A stretch of 64,000 bases of DNA, taken from NCBI GenBank assembly GCA_032164295.1, contig JAJHTX010000004.1, positions 1,984,001 to 2,048,000 of the forward strand. Direction: 5' to 3'. Shown piece after piece: positions 12,251-22,500 of this stretch. Made by a program: the position numbers and the translations under genes. Below the pieces are notes generated by a model. That model was given only the letters and a program-made list of their open reading frames with translations, was not told the origin of the DNA and searched no databases. Each line of letters starts with the position of its first letter. Within the stretch, counting starts at the first letter, position 1. This stretch comes from Inonotus obliquus. Its lineage: Eukaryota > Basidiomycota > Agaricomycetes > Hymenochaetales > Hymenochaetaceae.

Positions 12251-13593
12251 TCACGTCATCTGCGTCTCCAGTCCTTCTAAGACGGTGTTTTGCTTCGGTT
12301 CTGGTGCAGGTGGAGGGGGAGAGGGAGGTTTCATTGCATGGTTGTACTCGAAGATTACGACGATTGCTAATGAGAATGCTCCCAGAGCCACTGCATTTCA
12401 AGTCATGGATTGCATCAGTATGTTACTGTAGTTCCGAGGGAATGGGAAGGAGGAAATGGGTACCCACTGACTGCTCTGTACATGTTCTCCCATTTCATTT
12501 GTTCAGTTGATGTTCTCATCTCGCCTATGGAGACTATTGCTTTATTCAGCAGTTCCTGCGAGTAGGAGACAAGAAAACAATCAGATCTGATTATCCTAGT
12601 ATTTAGAGACCGTCATTCCAGATTACGAACCTCAATATGAATATCCATTTGTTTGAGATCAGTCTTTGACTCTGTCTTTCGGTTATCCACATCCATTTGT
12701 AACCTTTCACCAAACTGAAGCATGGTCGTATGTTAAAATAACTTGAATTGCTTACTCGTGTTTTAAGTTTGCAATGTCAGATTTCATCTTCCCGTCTAAA
12801 CTGTCAATTTCGCGCCTGAGAGCGGCTAGAGTTGCTCTTAGCGCGGTCGAATCATTTCGTTGTCGGACGGAGATTTCGTTGCGAGCTTCTGAAAGTGCGG
12901 CGCGGAATAGGTATGCTTGCTATGGTCCATATGTATGTGTTTAGTTTTAAAGCAGTCCAGTCAGAAGAATAACTATAATCATACGTTTTCAAGATCCTTT
13001 ATATTCAGCGCCTCCCTCTTTACTCTCCCAGTTCTATCCACAAGTAGCGCGCGTGTAGCACGCATAAGGCTATTCGCTATATTTTCTGGGAACGTCTTTT
13101 CAAGAGCAAGGTAGAAACCGTGCGTGTCAAATGGGGGAGTCGCGTAAGTGTGCATATATGATGCTAGTGGATTCTTTTGATTCTTTTGTTCGGGTAAGGC
13201 AGGGAGGTTGGATTGGACTATAGCGTTTTTCGAGGAGGAGGATTCTTGGTTATCGGCGTATTCTTTTGCACCTGCGTATGGATGGGATTGGGCTTCGCTT
13301 GGAGGAGGGGGTGGTGACGCAGCTACGCTCGGTACGCTAGGTGCGCTTTGTAACACTTGATCGGATTGAGAGGGATTGTTGTTCGAGAAAGAGGAGGGAG
13401 ACGAAGGCAGCCGTTCTGGGTTGGTCTTTCCTGCTGACCCCGAGTCTCCAGTTGGCGGTCGACTAGGCTGGGGATCGGACATGGAATGCGAGCCCGAAGC
13501 GCTTGGAAAGCGGACGTTAGACGAAGACATGAATCTGCATTGCCTCGGGTATTGAGAATGTCTGGAAGCTATTCTGAGTGATGCCAGCATCAT
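12251..13593 (-). CDS. mitochondrial coiled-coil protein, FMP32/MCUR1 (DUF1640) family
   Basis: The start ATG-ATG at 13593 gives [20 protein letters not shown], an Arg-rich amphipathic mitochondrial presequence. A long Ser/Pro-rich linker follows, then the family core: [40 protein letters not shown], the coiled coil [20 protein letters not shown] and [20 protein letters not shown]. The last splice (donor A|GTGGGT, acceptor GCAG near 12392) restores [17 protein letters not shown], the C-terminal transmembrane segment. The tail is Pro-rich, stop at 12251-12253. The family has a TM-anchored coiled coil in the inner mitochondrial membrane. Yeast FMP32 and human MCUR1/CCDC90B are linked to respiratory-chain assembly and calcium uniporter or proline metabolism, so the exact role here is open. 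An upstream in-frame ATG (13701) would spoil the presequence. Confidence 0.85.
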
Positions 13594-13750
13594 TGTAAAT
13601 GTAGAGGTGTAGATGTTGGAATAAGGAGTGAGGTGTGTTGTAGTGTCGCAAGAGAGAAGTGAGCACGCGTCGATCTCCAGGAATAGTCGGCCGACGATCA
13701 TTCTGCTCTTTTTTTTAACGGCATTTTCGCGTTATTCCCCTTCGCTCATC
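13594..13750. promoter_or_regulatory. 157-bp bidirectional promoter between FMP32-like and FAF1-like genes
   Basis: The two ATGs are head-to-head with only 157 bp between them, so the promoters must overlap. A T8 tract lies at about 13711-13718 on the plus strand. Confidence 0.6.
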
Positions 13751-14945
13751 ATGTCAAGAAATTCTGAAAAACCCACCGATTCGGATAAAGAGGAACTGCT
13801 TGCTCTGCTTCGAGCTCACGGACAGAACTTCTTGTCTTCGTTCGGTTCTTTACCTCAGTCATCTCAACCAGTCCGAAAACGAAGAAAACTTGATCAGGAT
13901 TCTTCTGAGTCTGAGGAGTCGCACTCTGAAGCTGATGATGATGAGACCAGCTCTCAGTCATCCACAGACTCTAGTAGTGATAACTCAGAAGGTGACTATT
14001 CAGATGAAATAGGGGACAGCGAGGAAGATGTTGATGGTATGTCTATAGGTGATCTATCTCTCCTGCTTAGATGCTCATACGCAACACAGGTTATGATGAT
14101 GGTTTCCGAAGTGACCCCATGCATAAAAAGCAGCCAGAGGTAGTAGTATTCTCGGGGGAGACCCGCTCACAAGGCACAAAAATGTCAAAATCCCAAGCAA
14201 GATCTTTTATGGTGAGTTTCTTTGTACGCGTTTGAGTTCCGCGCTGATGATCCAAGTAGTCTTCAAAGGTATCCAAGTTACGGCTAGATGTAGCTGAAGA
14301 TTCTGCAGTTGAAAATGACCACGACGGCAGTGAATATGAGGAAGAACGGTATGCCAATCGAATCCTCTTGTTTGACCCGCATAACTAACACGAAACACAG
14401 GACAAATCTTCAAAATGACAAACTTCTGCACAAACTTGTTCATACGAAGCTCTTATCGGGTTCCCTCAACACAGAGCTCAACCTTACTCCAGCTCAACGA
14501 CGAAAAGCTTTAGAAGGACGTGTATTAGAAATTGCTGACACTGCAAAACTTGGCAAGGGCGAATCGGTCGTCAGACAAGAGGAAAGGAGAAAGGCTGCTA
14601 AGAGAGTTAGGATCGGTCTTGAACGGAAAGTAGAAGAGAGGAAACGCAAGGCATTAGAAGAGGTTCGTCTTACCTTTTCAATGTCATTCGCATTTCTGAT
14701 GCCGGCTTTTATTCAATTAGGCTAAAGACCTCGGAAACTATCACCACAGTATCAAACATCTCTTTGAATCTGATAATAAGAAGAGGTCAGATCGTAGGAA
14801 GAGAGATAGAGGCCTCAAACTTGGCGTTGGCAAGTTTTCAGGCGGTGTTCTGAAGCTGAATAAGAACGATATTACCTCGGTCCAAAGTAGCTCGAGACCT
14901 GGGCGGGGTAGAGGTGGTGGTCGGAAAGGCTCTGCACGGAGATGA
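13751..14945 (+). CDS. FAF1: ribosome biogenesis protein FAF1 (C1orf131/DUF4602 family)
   Basis: Nucleolar factor needed for 18S rRNA processing and 40S assembly in yeast. The start ATG at 13751 gives MSRNSEKPTDSDKEELLALL. Next come a nuclear-type RKRRK stretch and a long acidic Ser/Glu/Asp tract. After introns, the core reads KLLHKLVHTKLLSGSLN, LNLTPAQRRKALEGRVLEIA, LGKGESVVRQEERRKAAKRV and a long charged helix. The family signature GVGKFSGGVLKLNKNDI precedes a Gly/Arg tail (SSSRPGRGRGGGRKGSARR), stop at 14943-14945. The VGKF.nG.L.Lsk.DI ending is the best marker of this family. Length of about 300 residues agrees. Confidence 0.87.
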
Positions 14946-15250
14946 TGCACCTTTCGGCTGTTTTTTCATTCTTGGATCGCAGTCTCCTTGATAGAAGAAA
15001 TTCGTTAGATAGACCGCCCTGCGGCATCGATCGTAATATTATTACAGCCAAGTCCATACACGGATACATGATATGATACACGGACGCGGAAGCTTGCAGT
15101 GGAACGAAGAGAATACATGCGAATAGCAATATGAACATGTGAAGAATCTAGATTCTATAACATACAACAACGAATAGAAAGCGAAAAATCAAAAGGATTA
15201 ACAGTCATGACGAGCGTAAGGGGCATATAGTGTTGTAAAACGATCGTAAA
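14946..15250. other. convergent intergenic region
   Basis: 305 bp between the converging stops of FAF1 (plus) and the next minus-strand gene. It holds 3' UTRs. No gene was seen. Confidence 0.5.
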
Positions 15251-17444
15251 TCAAGCACGGAATACCCTAGAGTGTCGATGAGAGCCTTCGTAGGAATCGT
15301 CAGTCCCTGTACTGGAATCGCCCCACCGAGGTGCTGGTGAGCGTGGGCTCCTATCAAAATTGGTATTACATGAGCAAGGAGTACTTGTGGTAGGGAAGAA
15401 AGTTAAACACTCACCGATCAGCGGTCCTTCCATGTTCGTCAACGGATCCAGATTCAGGTCGACTTGGATAAGAAACCTCCGTTGCATAGTGAGAACGAGA
15501 CCTTGGTGATTGAGCACTCATGAGCGAGTTTCGCGAGCTACAGGGGAGGGTGAGGCCGGGGGAGTCATTTTACTCTTCATTCGGACTTGAATGGTAGGTT
15601 GTACTTACTCATAAACCCGTTCACCAGCTTCATTAACAACGATAATATCCGGGTTAGAAGAAATCTTCGACGAAATAGTTTTCTCATCGGCGTCATCATG
15701 AGCTTCAAAGAGCGCGCTTCTAGTTAACCCAGAAGATCTAGTATAATCTTGTCGTTGATGTCGCTGATGATCACGATACGAGTGTGCAGGAGGACGTTTA
15801 TTCTTGTACTTCAAGTTGAGACGATGATGCATACTACAATGGGTATCATACAAATAAAAGAAGGGAGAAAAGGTTAACATACACAAACCCAAAAAGAAAA
15901 AGAAAGAGAAAGTGAGGAATAAGGAGGAACGGGGAACTAAGGAGTCTGCGCTTGCCTTCCGAACTCTGAGTTGAGGTATTGAATTTTAGGCATATTGGAG
16001 GAAGTAGTGGAATATCCGTCGGAGGAATATCGACTGCCGTTTGAGCCTCCGACCCTGAAGATAGAAGACGAGGTGTCAGCCACATTGTTACCTAGCCAGG
16101 TTAAAAACAGCTCTACGTACCTGAAAAGTTCCCTGCCGTTGTCGTCCTCAATGATATACTGTTTCCTTCGTAGCGTCGGGGTATTATACTTCCAACCGTC
16201 CACTCTGAATACCCGAATAATCAGGCCAATATCAACGGGTTCATAAGCTCAGAACTTGCCTGTACAACTCATTCCCATTCTCATCATGGAATACAACCGG
16301 CGTGCTCCCAGGAATAATGTAGTATGTATCGTCTCTGTTCGATCGCAGGTGAGCTGTATCCCGATAATCATCATAGCGCATGAAACCGTCTTCTTCGTTT
16401 CCGATCTGATCGGTAGTAATTAGCTATGGTCCAAAAATAGATTCGATACTATGTTCGCACCTCCAGACCTTCCCCAAAGTCAGTGAAGATCAGATAGGGA
16501 CGCCGGAAATCGTATCGATATTCTGGACGGGACATTCTGGGGGGTGAAGGATAGCTGTGTTCGGGGGTGTGACGGCGGAAGGTCCTATACTCGTCCCTCA
16601 TCGTCTACGAGTGCTTATAAATAAGGAGTGCTTTACTGGACGGAATTGAGAGAAGGAAACGTACAGAAGGTGCAAGAGGTGCCCGTCGGCTACGTGAGCT
16701 TGTGCTCAAAGCTTTCCTATGCAGCGACGAAGGTGCACGTTCATGACTCGGGATATTGCCAAGGAAGGTGACTCTCTGGCTACCGTGCGACGAGGCGGAC
16801 AGTTCGGATGGGGCGATGTACACTGGACGAGCAGAACCGGATCTTTCGGTCTGGACATATCCTATTTCGTCTGGATGGTCTGAACGGAGAGCTTCTGGGT
16901 GTTCATCAAAGGAACGCCGTCGTTGAAGAGAGGGTGCTTCGGAGTACGCGCCAGGGACTGGGTCGAGGTGATCCATCCTCATCCCTTCGCCCTCTCGGAC
17001 GACCATGGGCACCGTGTTCATGTGACCATCTTGTGAAGTTGACCTGGAGAAAGTCTCGTAAAGCCGACTGTGAGGATCGTCAAGGTCGTCCCGAAAGTCG
17101 TCGTTTCGCATAGAACCTCGTTCGAAGTCTATATCATCGACATGTCGGGCAAGCGGGGGTGGTGGAACGGGCCGTGGAGAGCCTGCATCACTTGCAGCGA
17201 GGCGAATAATAGAGTGCTCTGATACTGGGCTTAGCGGCGGCGGAGCTACCACAGGTGGTTCTTCACGTCGACCACGACGCCCAGAGTTTTTTCGCTTTAG
17301 CTGATGGAGCAATGCTACTTAGCGGTGCTCGTGGATAATCATCAATCATTGAAAACATACGAATTTCGGAAGCTGTTAAATGACAACCATCGATCATTGT
17401 TTCCTTTATGCCAGATACCTCGAAAGGGACTCACAAGGGGCATG
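15251..17444 (-). CDS. uncharacterised protein with repeated DENGxELxR-type motifs
   Basis: Not recognised by family. Proposed start is ATG at 17444 (MPL, donor GTGAGT), spliced through a 134-nt intron to LKRKNSGRRGRREEPP near 17301. That start is an inference, because the large exon itself has no good ATG near its beginning. The N-terminal half is Arg/Ser/Pro-rich and disordered. The C-terminal half contains FRRPYLIFTDFGEGLEIG, YYIIPGSTPVVFHDENGNEL, YIIEDDNGRELFRVGG and DIIVVNEAGERVYDS. These are repeats of a hydrophobic strand, an acidic-Gly turn, then a second strand. The last exons read RSPRSPAPRWGDSSTG and end HRHSRVFRA, stop at 15251-15253. Spliced length is about 500 residues. The repeats look like beta-hairpins. 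No enzyme motif was seen. Confidence 0.6.
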
Positions 17445-17888
17445 ATAAGCTGTTACGACGTTGATCTAGCAGTTTTTCCAGGGACGAGAGCGGATACTAG
17501 TACTGTGGAGATGGAAAGGATCGATGGTGGGATAAAGACAAGCTAGGGAAACGGATTTGAGACGTGCAAACCATTTGCACTCATGTTTGGAGCGAGGCAG
17601 GGCAGGTTCAATGAGCGACCTGAAGGAGGCCGTGCATTTTTTCCTCTGGAAGCGTCTTCGGAACGTTGCGAAAAGGAACGTGGATCACGTATCCGGAGGC
17701 AGATCTGTAATTGAGCTGATCTCACTAGAGAGTATTCCCACGGTTATAAAACTCAAAGCTCAGACAAATTGGGCCCAGTTCTTCGTATTGAAGGTACCCA
17801 GGTTGTATAACATGTGTGTGGCTGTTTCTTGGCTTTGAATTCAAAGTCAATCAATGATTCAACAACAAAGGAAATCTCGTGGCGTTAG
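17445..17888. other. intergenic region, 5' of the DENG-repeat gene
   Basis: 444 bp. It is upstream of the minus-strand gene starting at 17444 and downstream of the zinc-ribbon gene stop. Short open frames here have no recognisable domain. From about 17825 it belongs to the duplicated segment. Confidence 0.45.
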
Positions 17889-19314
17889 TCATGATCCACC
17901 ATCTCCGCGCAATTTGCTGACTTCCATCAGCGCCTGCAAAACCTTGCTCATGGCTTCAGCCGTGCTGCCTATTGCGCCAGACTCAACGCCCGCAGTATGG
18001 CTAGTGAGCGATGTCAGACGTTGTGATAAACATTGAAGGGCGAGATTGAGAGACGCGGCAGAGGATTCCAGAGTCTATTCAAAGTTGCACGTCAATCCCG
18101 AATCAAGATAGGTGAAATTCAAGAAACTCACGTCGGTATGAGAACTCGGTGCTGGCGTCTTTGAATTGAGGATGTTAGAGAATTTCTTAGATTGTTGAAT
18201 GTAGAATAACTCACAGTCTTCTTGGTGTCGCCAGCAATGCCGGTGATGATTTCGCCGGACCTCTAAGGAAGAGTTACAATCAAAAGGACAAGGTCGGGCA
18301 ATATCATCACACTCACAGAGCGAACGGTCTCCTTTCCCTTTTCGAAGCTCCGCCTTGGTTCTGGGACAGAGACCTCCGCTGCAGCAGGGCAAGAAGGTAC
18401 GGTGGTAGCAGAACTTGACGAGGCTTGCCGCTCTGCAACCACTAAACGCTCCCATCCATTGGTATCATTCTCACTAACGTATATAGACCCGCAGGCGACG
18501 CATTCCTTTGACATTGTTACGTTTGTTCAAGTACCTCACAAATTGACTCTCGACTCACTTTTCTGGGATCTCTTCCACCAGCTAAAGGAGGCCGTACCAG
18601 AGGTATTCCATAGCAGCGTTCGTTCGGACATTCATCTGATAACATCGCCCATCCCTGCCAGCCACGATATCAACATCATGTCAACTATACGGGAAGGGGA
18701 ACAATTCAAGTTATTCTCACCTTGAGCAGACGTGCACCTATTTCAGCGGATGCTGCATCGGACTGCTGCCGTCGGCGAACGCTTTCAGCAGTCTCGACTG
18801 GCAAGGCGAATGTTGGCGAGCTGAGTCTGCTTGATAATTCTGTAGGAGGCGTTGAAGAGCGAGAAATACGTGTGCCAGAGCTGATCGTGCTGGGAGAGGA
18901 TTGCCTAGTAGCTACCGTAGGTGATTCTGCAGAATTTGATGCAGAGCTCTTGTGGCCTTGACATCTGTGAGGAAGTTGTATGGCACTACACAAATGATAC
19001 TCACTCTGAGGATCGCCATCACAATTTGCGCAGAACATTGTGACCGGAGTATGACCTTTTGGAGAACGCATGAGCGGTACCCGACAGTTCTCAGTAGGAC
19101 ATGGTTCGTCTGTCAGCACCCATCCTTTGAGCATATACTCTCCTAGCTTGCTTGAGACGTCGATGACAGACATTGAGACTGCAGACTTGACTTTCAGAGA
19201 GTGTCCTATTGGTGGCCTTGCGCGATTCGGACGGTGATGATGAAATGGTAGAAAATCTTGTGAAGATCTTTGTGACCAATATGGTAGCGTCGATTACAAT
19301 AATTTGCCTCCGTC
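17825..19314 (+). repeat. segmental duplication, left copy (intact gene)
   Basis: About 1.49 kb that recurs in the same orientation at 25075-26455. Similarity begins at TTCTTGGCTTTGAATTC and ends at TGCCTCCGTC. It spans the whole zinc-ribbon gene and about 140 bp of its upstream region. The similarity is high but interrupted by small indels, read directly by comparing the two stretches. Confidence 0.93.
17889..19173 (-). CDS. double zinc-ribbon protein, ZNRD2/autoantigen p27-like
   Basis: The start ATG at 19173 gives MSVIDVSSKLGEYMLKGWVL. The first zinc ribbon follows: CPTENCRVPL, then MFCANCD. The pattern matches the p27/SSSCA1 (ZNRD2) family: G.ylLkGw.ml...C..C..pl......fC..C. After a Ser/Thr-rich linker a second ribbon appears: ARLLKGWAMLSDECPNERCY, then ECVACGSIYV. 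The C-terminal exon is a helix, LESSAASLNLALQCLSQRLT and STAEAMSKVLQALMEVSKLR, ending RGDGGS, stop at 17889-17891. Human ZNRD2 has one ribbon; the tandem arrangement is seen in this sequence. All exons are open and joinable (for example donor GTGAGT, acceptor near 18957), so this copy looks functional. Role is unknown; a protein-binding adaptor is a guess. Confidence 0.82.
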
Positions 19315-19510
19315 CAGTATTATACAGATATTACTCCTCTCTCACTCACCAAAACCTACTTTGCGTTGTGGGGTAGTGTATGCAACCAGAACGATGCTGT
19401 GTATTGAGTCGTCTCAAAACAACTAGAATTGCAAATCTTGCAGACGAAATATACAAGCTTGAAATAGTCTAAACGATGTCCAGAGTCAAGACTCAAGACA
19501 AATGTTCGAT
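19174..19510. other. region between zinc-ribbon gene start and NLR-like gene stop
   Basis: 337 bp. The first about 140 bp are the duplicated upstream region of the zinc-ribbon gene. The rest (from about 19315) is the 3' flank of the NACHT-WD40 gene. No gene was seen. Confidence 0.5.
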
Positions 19511-22500
19511 CTACCGCCTCGTGAAACAATTTGTCCATCTCTTACCAAGAGCCGTCCCCTTGAAATTAAGTCTTGTCGAAAACTCGCAACTGAAAATGCC
19601 AGCGTTTCGAGGTCTCCAAAGTGTCGCGCGAAGGTCAGGAGGGATCCACAAGACTAGCTCGCGTCGATCATGTCCAGGAAGAATCCATCCTCCATCCAAG
19701 ACCCATTCCGACAAGTCTTCGTTGCCATGCAAAGAATCGACTGCAGAATCGACTGCAGGTTTGCCTGTGCTCTCGTCAGGTGATTGGAATAGGTGCGATA
19801 CGTCCCACATTCTGATCGTATTGTCATAAGAACCTGAAATGAGTCGTGAACCATCAGGGGACAAGGCGAGAGACTCGACGGAGCCCGTATGACCCTCTAG
19901 TATTTCGACATTCGATCCGCCGCCTACGTCCCAAATTCGTATCGTAGTATCATCTGATCCCGAAATAACGTAATTTCCATCACGCGAGAAAATGACAGAA
20001 TAGACGTCAGTCAAATGTCCTTTTAAAAGATGGCCGATCATCTGTTGAGTCTGCACATCCCAGATAATTATAGTAGCGTCCCACGAACCCGAAGCCATCC
20101 TGGTGCCATCCGGTGAGAAGCACACAGAATGAACTGGCATTGTATGTCCCGTCAAAGGCTCGGATATGCATTCCCAAGTTTCCGTGTTCCAAATTCTAAT
20201 CGTCTTGTCGCCCGAACCGGATACGAGCAGCTTTCCATCGGGAGAGAATGCTACTGAGAAGATAGTATCCGAATGCCCATGAAGCGGGCCAGCAATTAGC
20301 AGTCCGGACTTGATCTCCCACACCCTGATTGTGTTATCCATAGAGCCAGAGGCGAACTTTGAACCATCTGGTGACAACGCGATGCACCGAACTCCACCAG
20401 CGTGATCTAGCGGGTCGTTCTCAGAATTCCAGATCTTGACCGTTTCGTCATTCGAACCCGAGATGATTCGCGAGCCGTCCAAGGAAAATACTACGCATCG
20501 AATCCAACCATTGTGGCCCAGAAGGGGTCCCAATATAACCTCCCCGTTCTCGGCATTCCAAACTATGATCGACCTGTCCACAGACGCGGAGGCTATTCGA
20601 CTTGCATCGGATGAAAGCGCGACTGACAGCACAGGAACTGTGTGCCCTACAGATGGTTCCGATTCGTCTACTCTGGCAGTAGTGGCATCCCAAATCCTCA
20701 CTGTCTTGTCTGAGGAACCCGACGCGACGTACCTTCCGCAGAGTGACCATGCGACAGACCAGACTGCGCTCGAATGCCCTTTGAAAGGGCCGGATGCGAG
20801 CTGGCCAGTTCGGGCATCCCATATCATTATGGTATTGTCATTAGATCCAGAGACGATGCGAGTGCCGCAAGGAGAGAACGCGACAGACAAGACATCCAAC
20901 GAATGACCAGACAATGTAGAAACAACGCTCCCGCTTTCTACCTCCCAAACTTTAACTGTTCTATCACGGGAACCGGAGACGACATGCTTGCCATCCAGAG
21001 AAAATGCAACGCACCAAACCCAATTGGAATGGCCTCGTAACTCGTAAATGGGCTTTCCGCTCTGTACATCCCAAATAATGACTGTCTTATCATCCGACCC
21101 TGACACCAACCGTACGCCATCGGGAGAAAATGCAACGGAGTAAACCACGCCAGTATGCTCCGTTAAGGGATCCACAACGGCTCGCCCTTTCTCGGTATCC
21201 CAGAGAACGATGGTTTTGTCGGCAGATCCAGAAGCGATTATTGTTCCGTTAGGTGAGAATACGACAGACCAAACGGCATCCTCATGGTCCCCAAGCGGGC
21301 CTAAAATCAATTCGCCCGTTTCGGCATCCCATACTCTTATCGTACGGTCCAACGAGCCAGACACAATTCGCCTTCCGTCTGACGAGAAACATACCGACGT
21401 GACCGAACTGGAATGTCCCGTTAACGCCGCACAAATCTCTTCTCCACTGGCGAGGTCCCAGATTCTGATGCTTCCATCTCGAGAAGCCGAAGCAATGCGC
21501 TCGCCATCTGGAGAGAAAGCGACGGATTCAACACAGTCGGAATGGCCGTCAAACACCTTCAAATGCATTGCGGGCTTTCTGACACCTTTGCGCTCTATCT
21601 TCACCAAAGCAGCAACATGCTCGAAGTAATGACGAGCAACCTGCGAATCGTGCTTTGCAAGGGGGACCATGGATACATAGATGTGTGGAGTACATTGGGA
21701 TATAGCTGGAGCATATGCACTCGCGAGATTGCTGGCGTCCCGTAGAAATGCGGCCATATCCGTGCTGCAAGTCTAGTCGCTAGTCAGACACTCGAATGCA
21801 AGCATGATGAATAGCATACCTCGGACCACACTGCAGCGTCCAGAAGCGCACGACTTGCAACTTGATAGAACGCCTTGACCAAGCTTAGCGCTTCAAACCA
21901 GAACAGGAGACGGCGATAAGCGAAATTTGAAAGCATGTCTTGCATCCCAGGAGAAACTGGAACGGCGAGGAGATGCTGTGCCCAGAAAATGCACGCATAT
22001 TCCAGGTGAGATGGAATACGTCGCTTGACGTGACTAGCGAGCCCTGGAACATCATTGTTGCGGGTGAAGGACGACTCCAAATCACATATATTGAACTTCA
22101 GGAGGTCATCCATGACAAGAAAACATCGCTCAACAATGAGACACTCCGCCTTAGGAATATCAACAAACCACGGATCCTCGGCGCGCTCCTTTGACATTAG
22201 GTAGTCTGAGAAAGAGGTATGGAACAGTCCGACAGTACCTGCCTCCGTATACGCGATCAAACTTTGAAGTTGTGACAAGATTAGGCGCGATGTCTCATGC
22301 GGTTTCCAACCGAGGATACCGTCGATTGTTTTTATTGAGAGCGGAACTTTGCTAAGGAGGACTAGAGCCAGGATCTTCCTAAAGCGGTCCTTCAACCTTT
22401 CGTCTACCCAATTGATTCCTGAGTTTCGGAGCACCGATACGTAAAGAGCGTCCAATCCAAAGCCAGAAAGCAATTTCGAATCCTCGACCAGAAGGTTGAG

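Noticed and set aside
13594..13701. Upstream in-frame ATG (13701) for the FMP32-like protein
   Set aside because: It would put about 36 residues before a good mitochondrial presequence and leave only 49 bp to the neighbouring FAF1 start.
20436..21629. Long open frames on the plus strand opposite the WD40 exon
   Set aside because: They mirror the periodic codons of the WD repeats on the other strand, have no domain, and the minus frame is an unbroken WD40 array.
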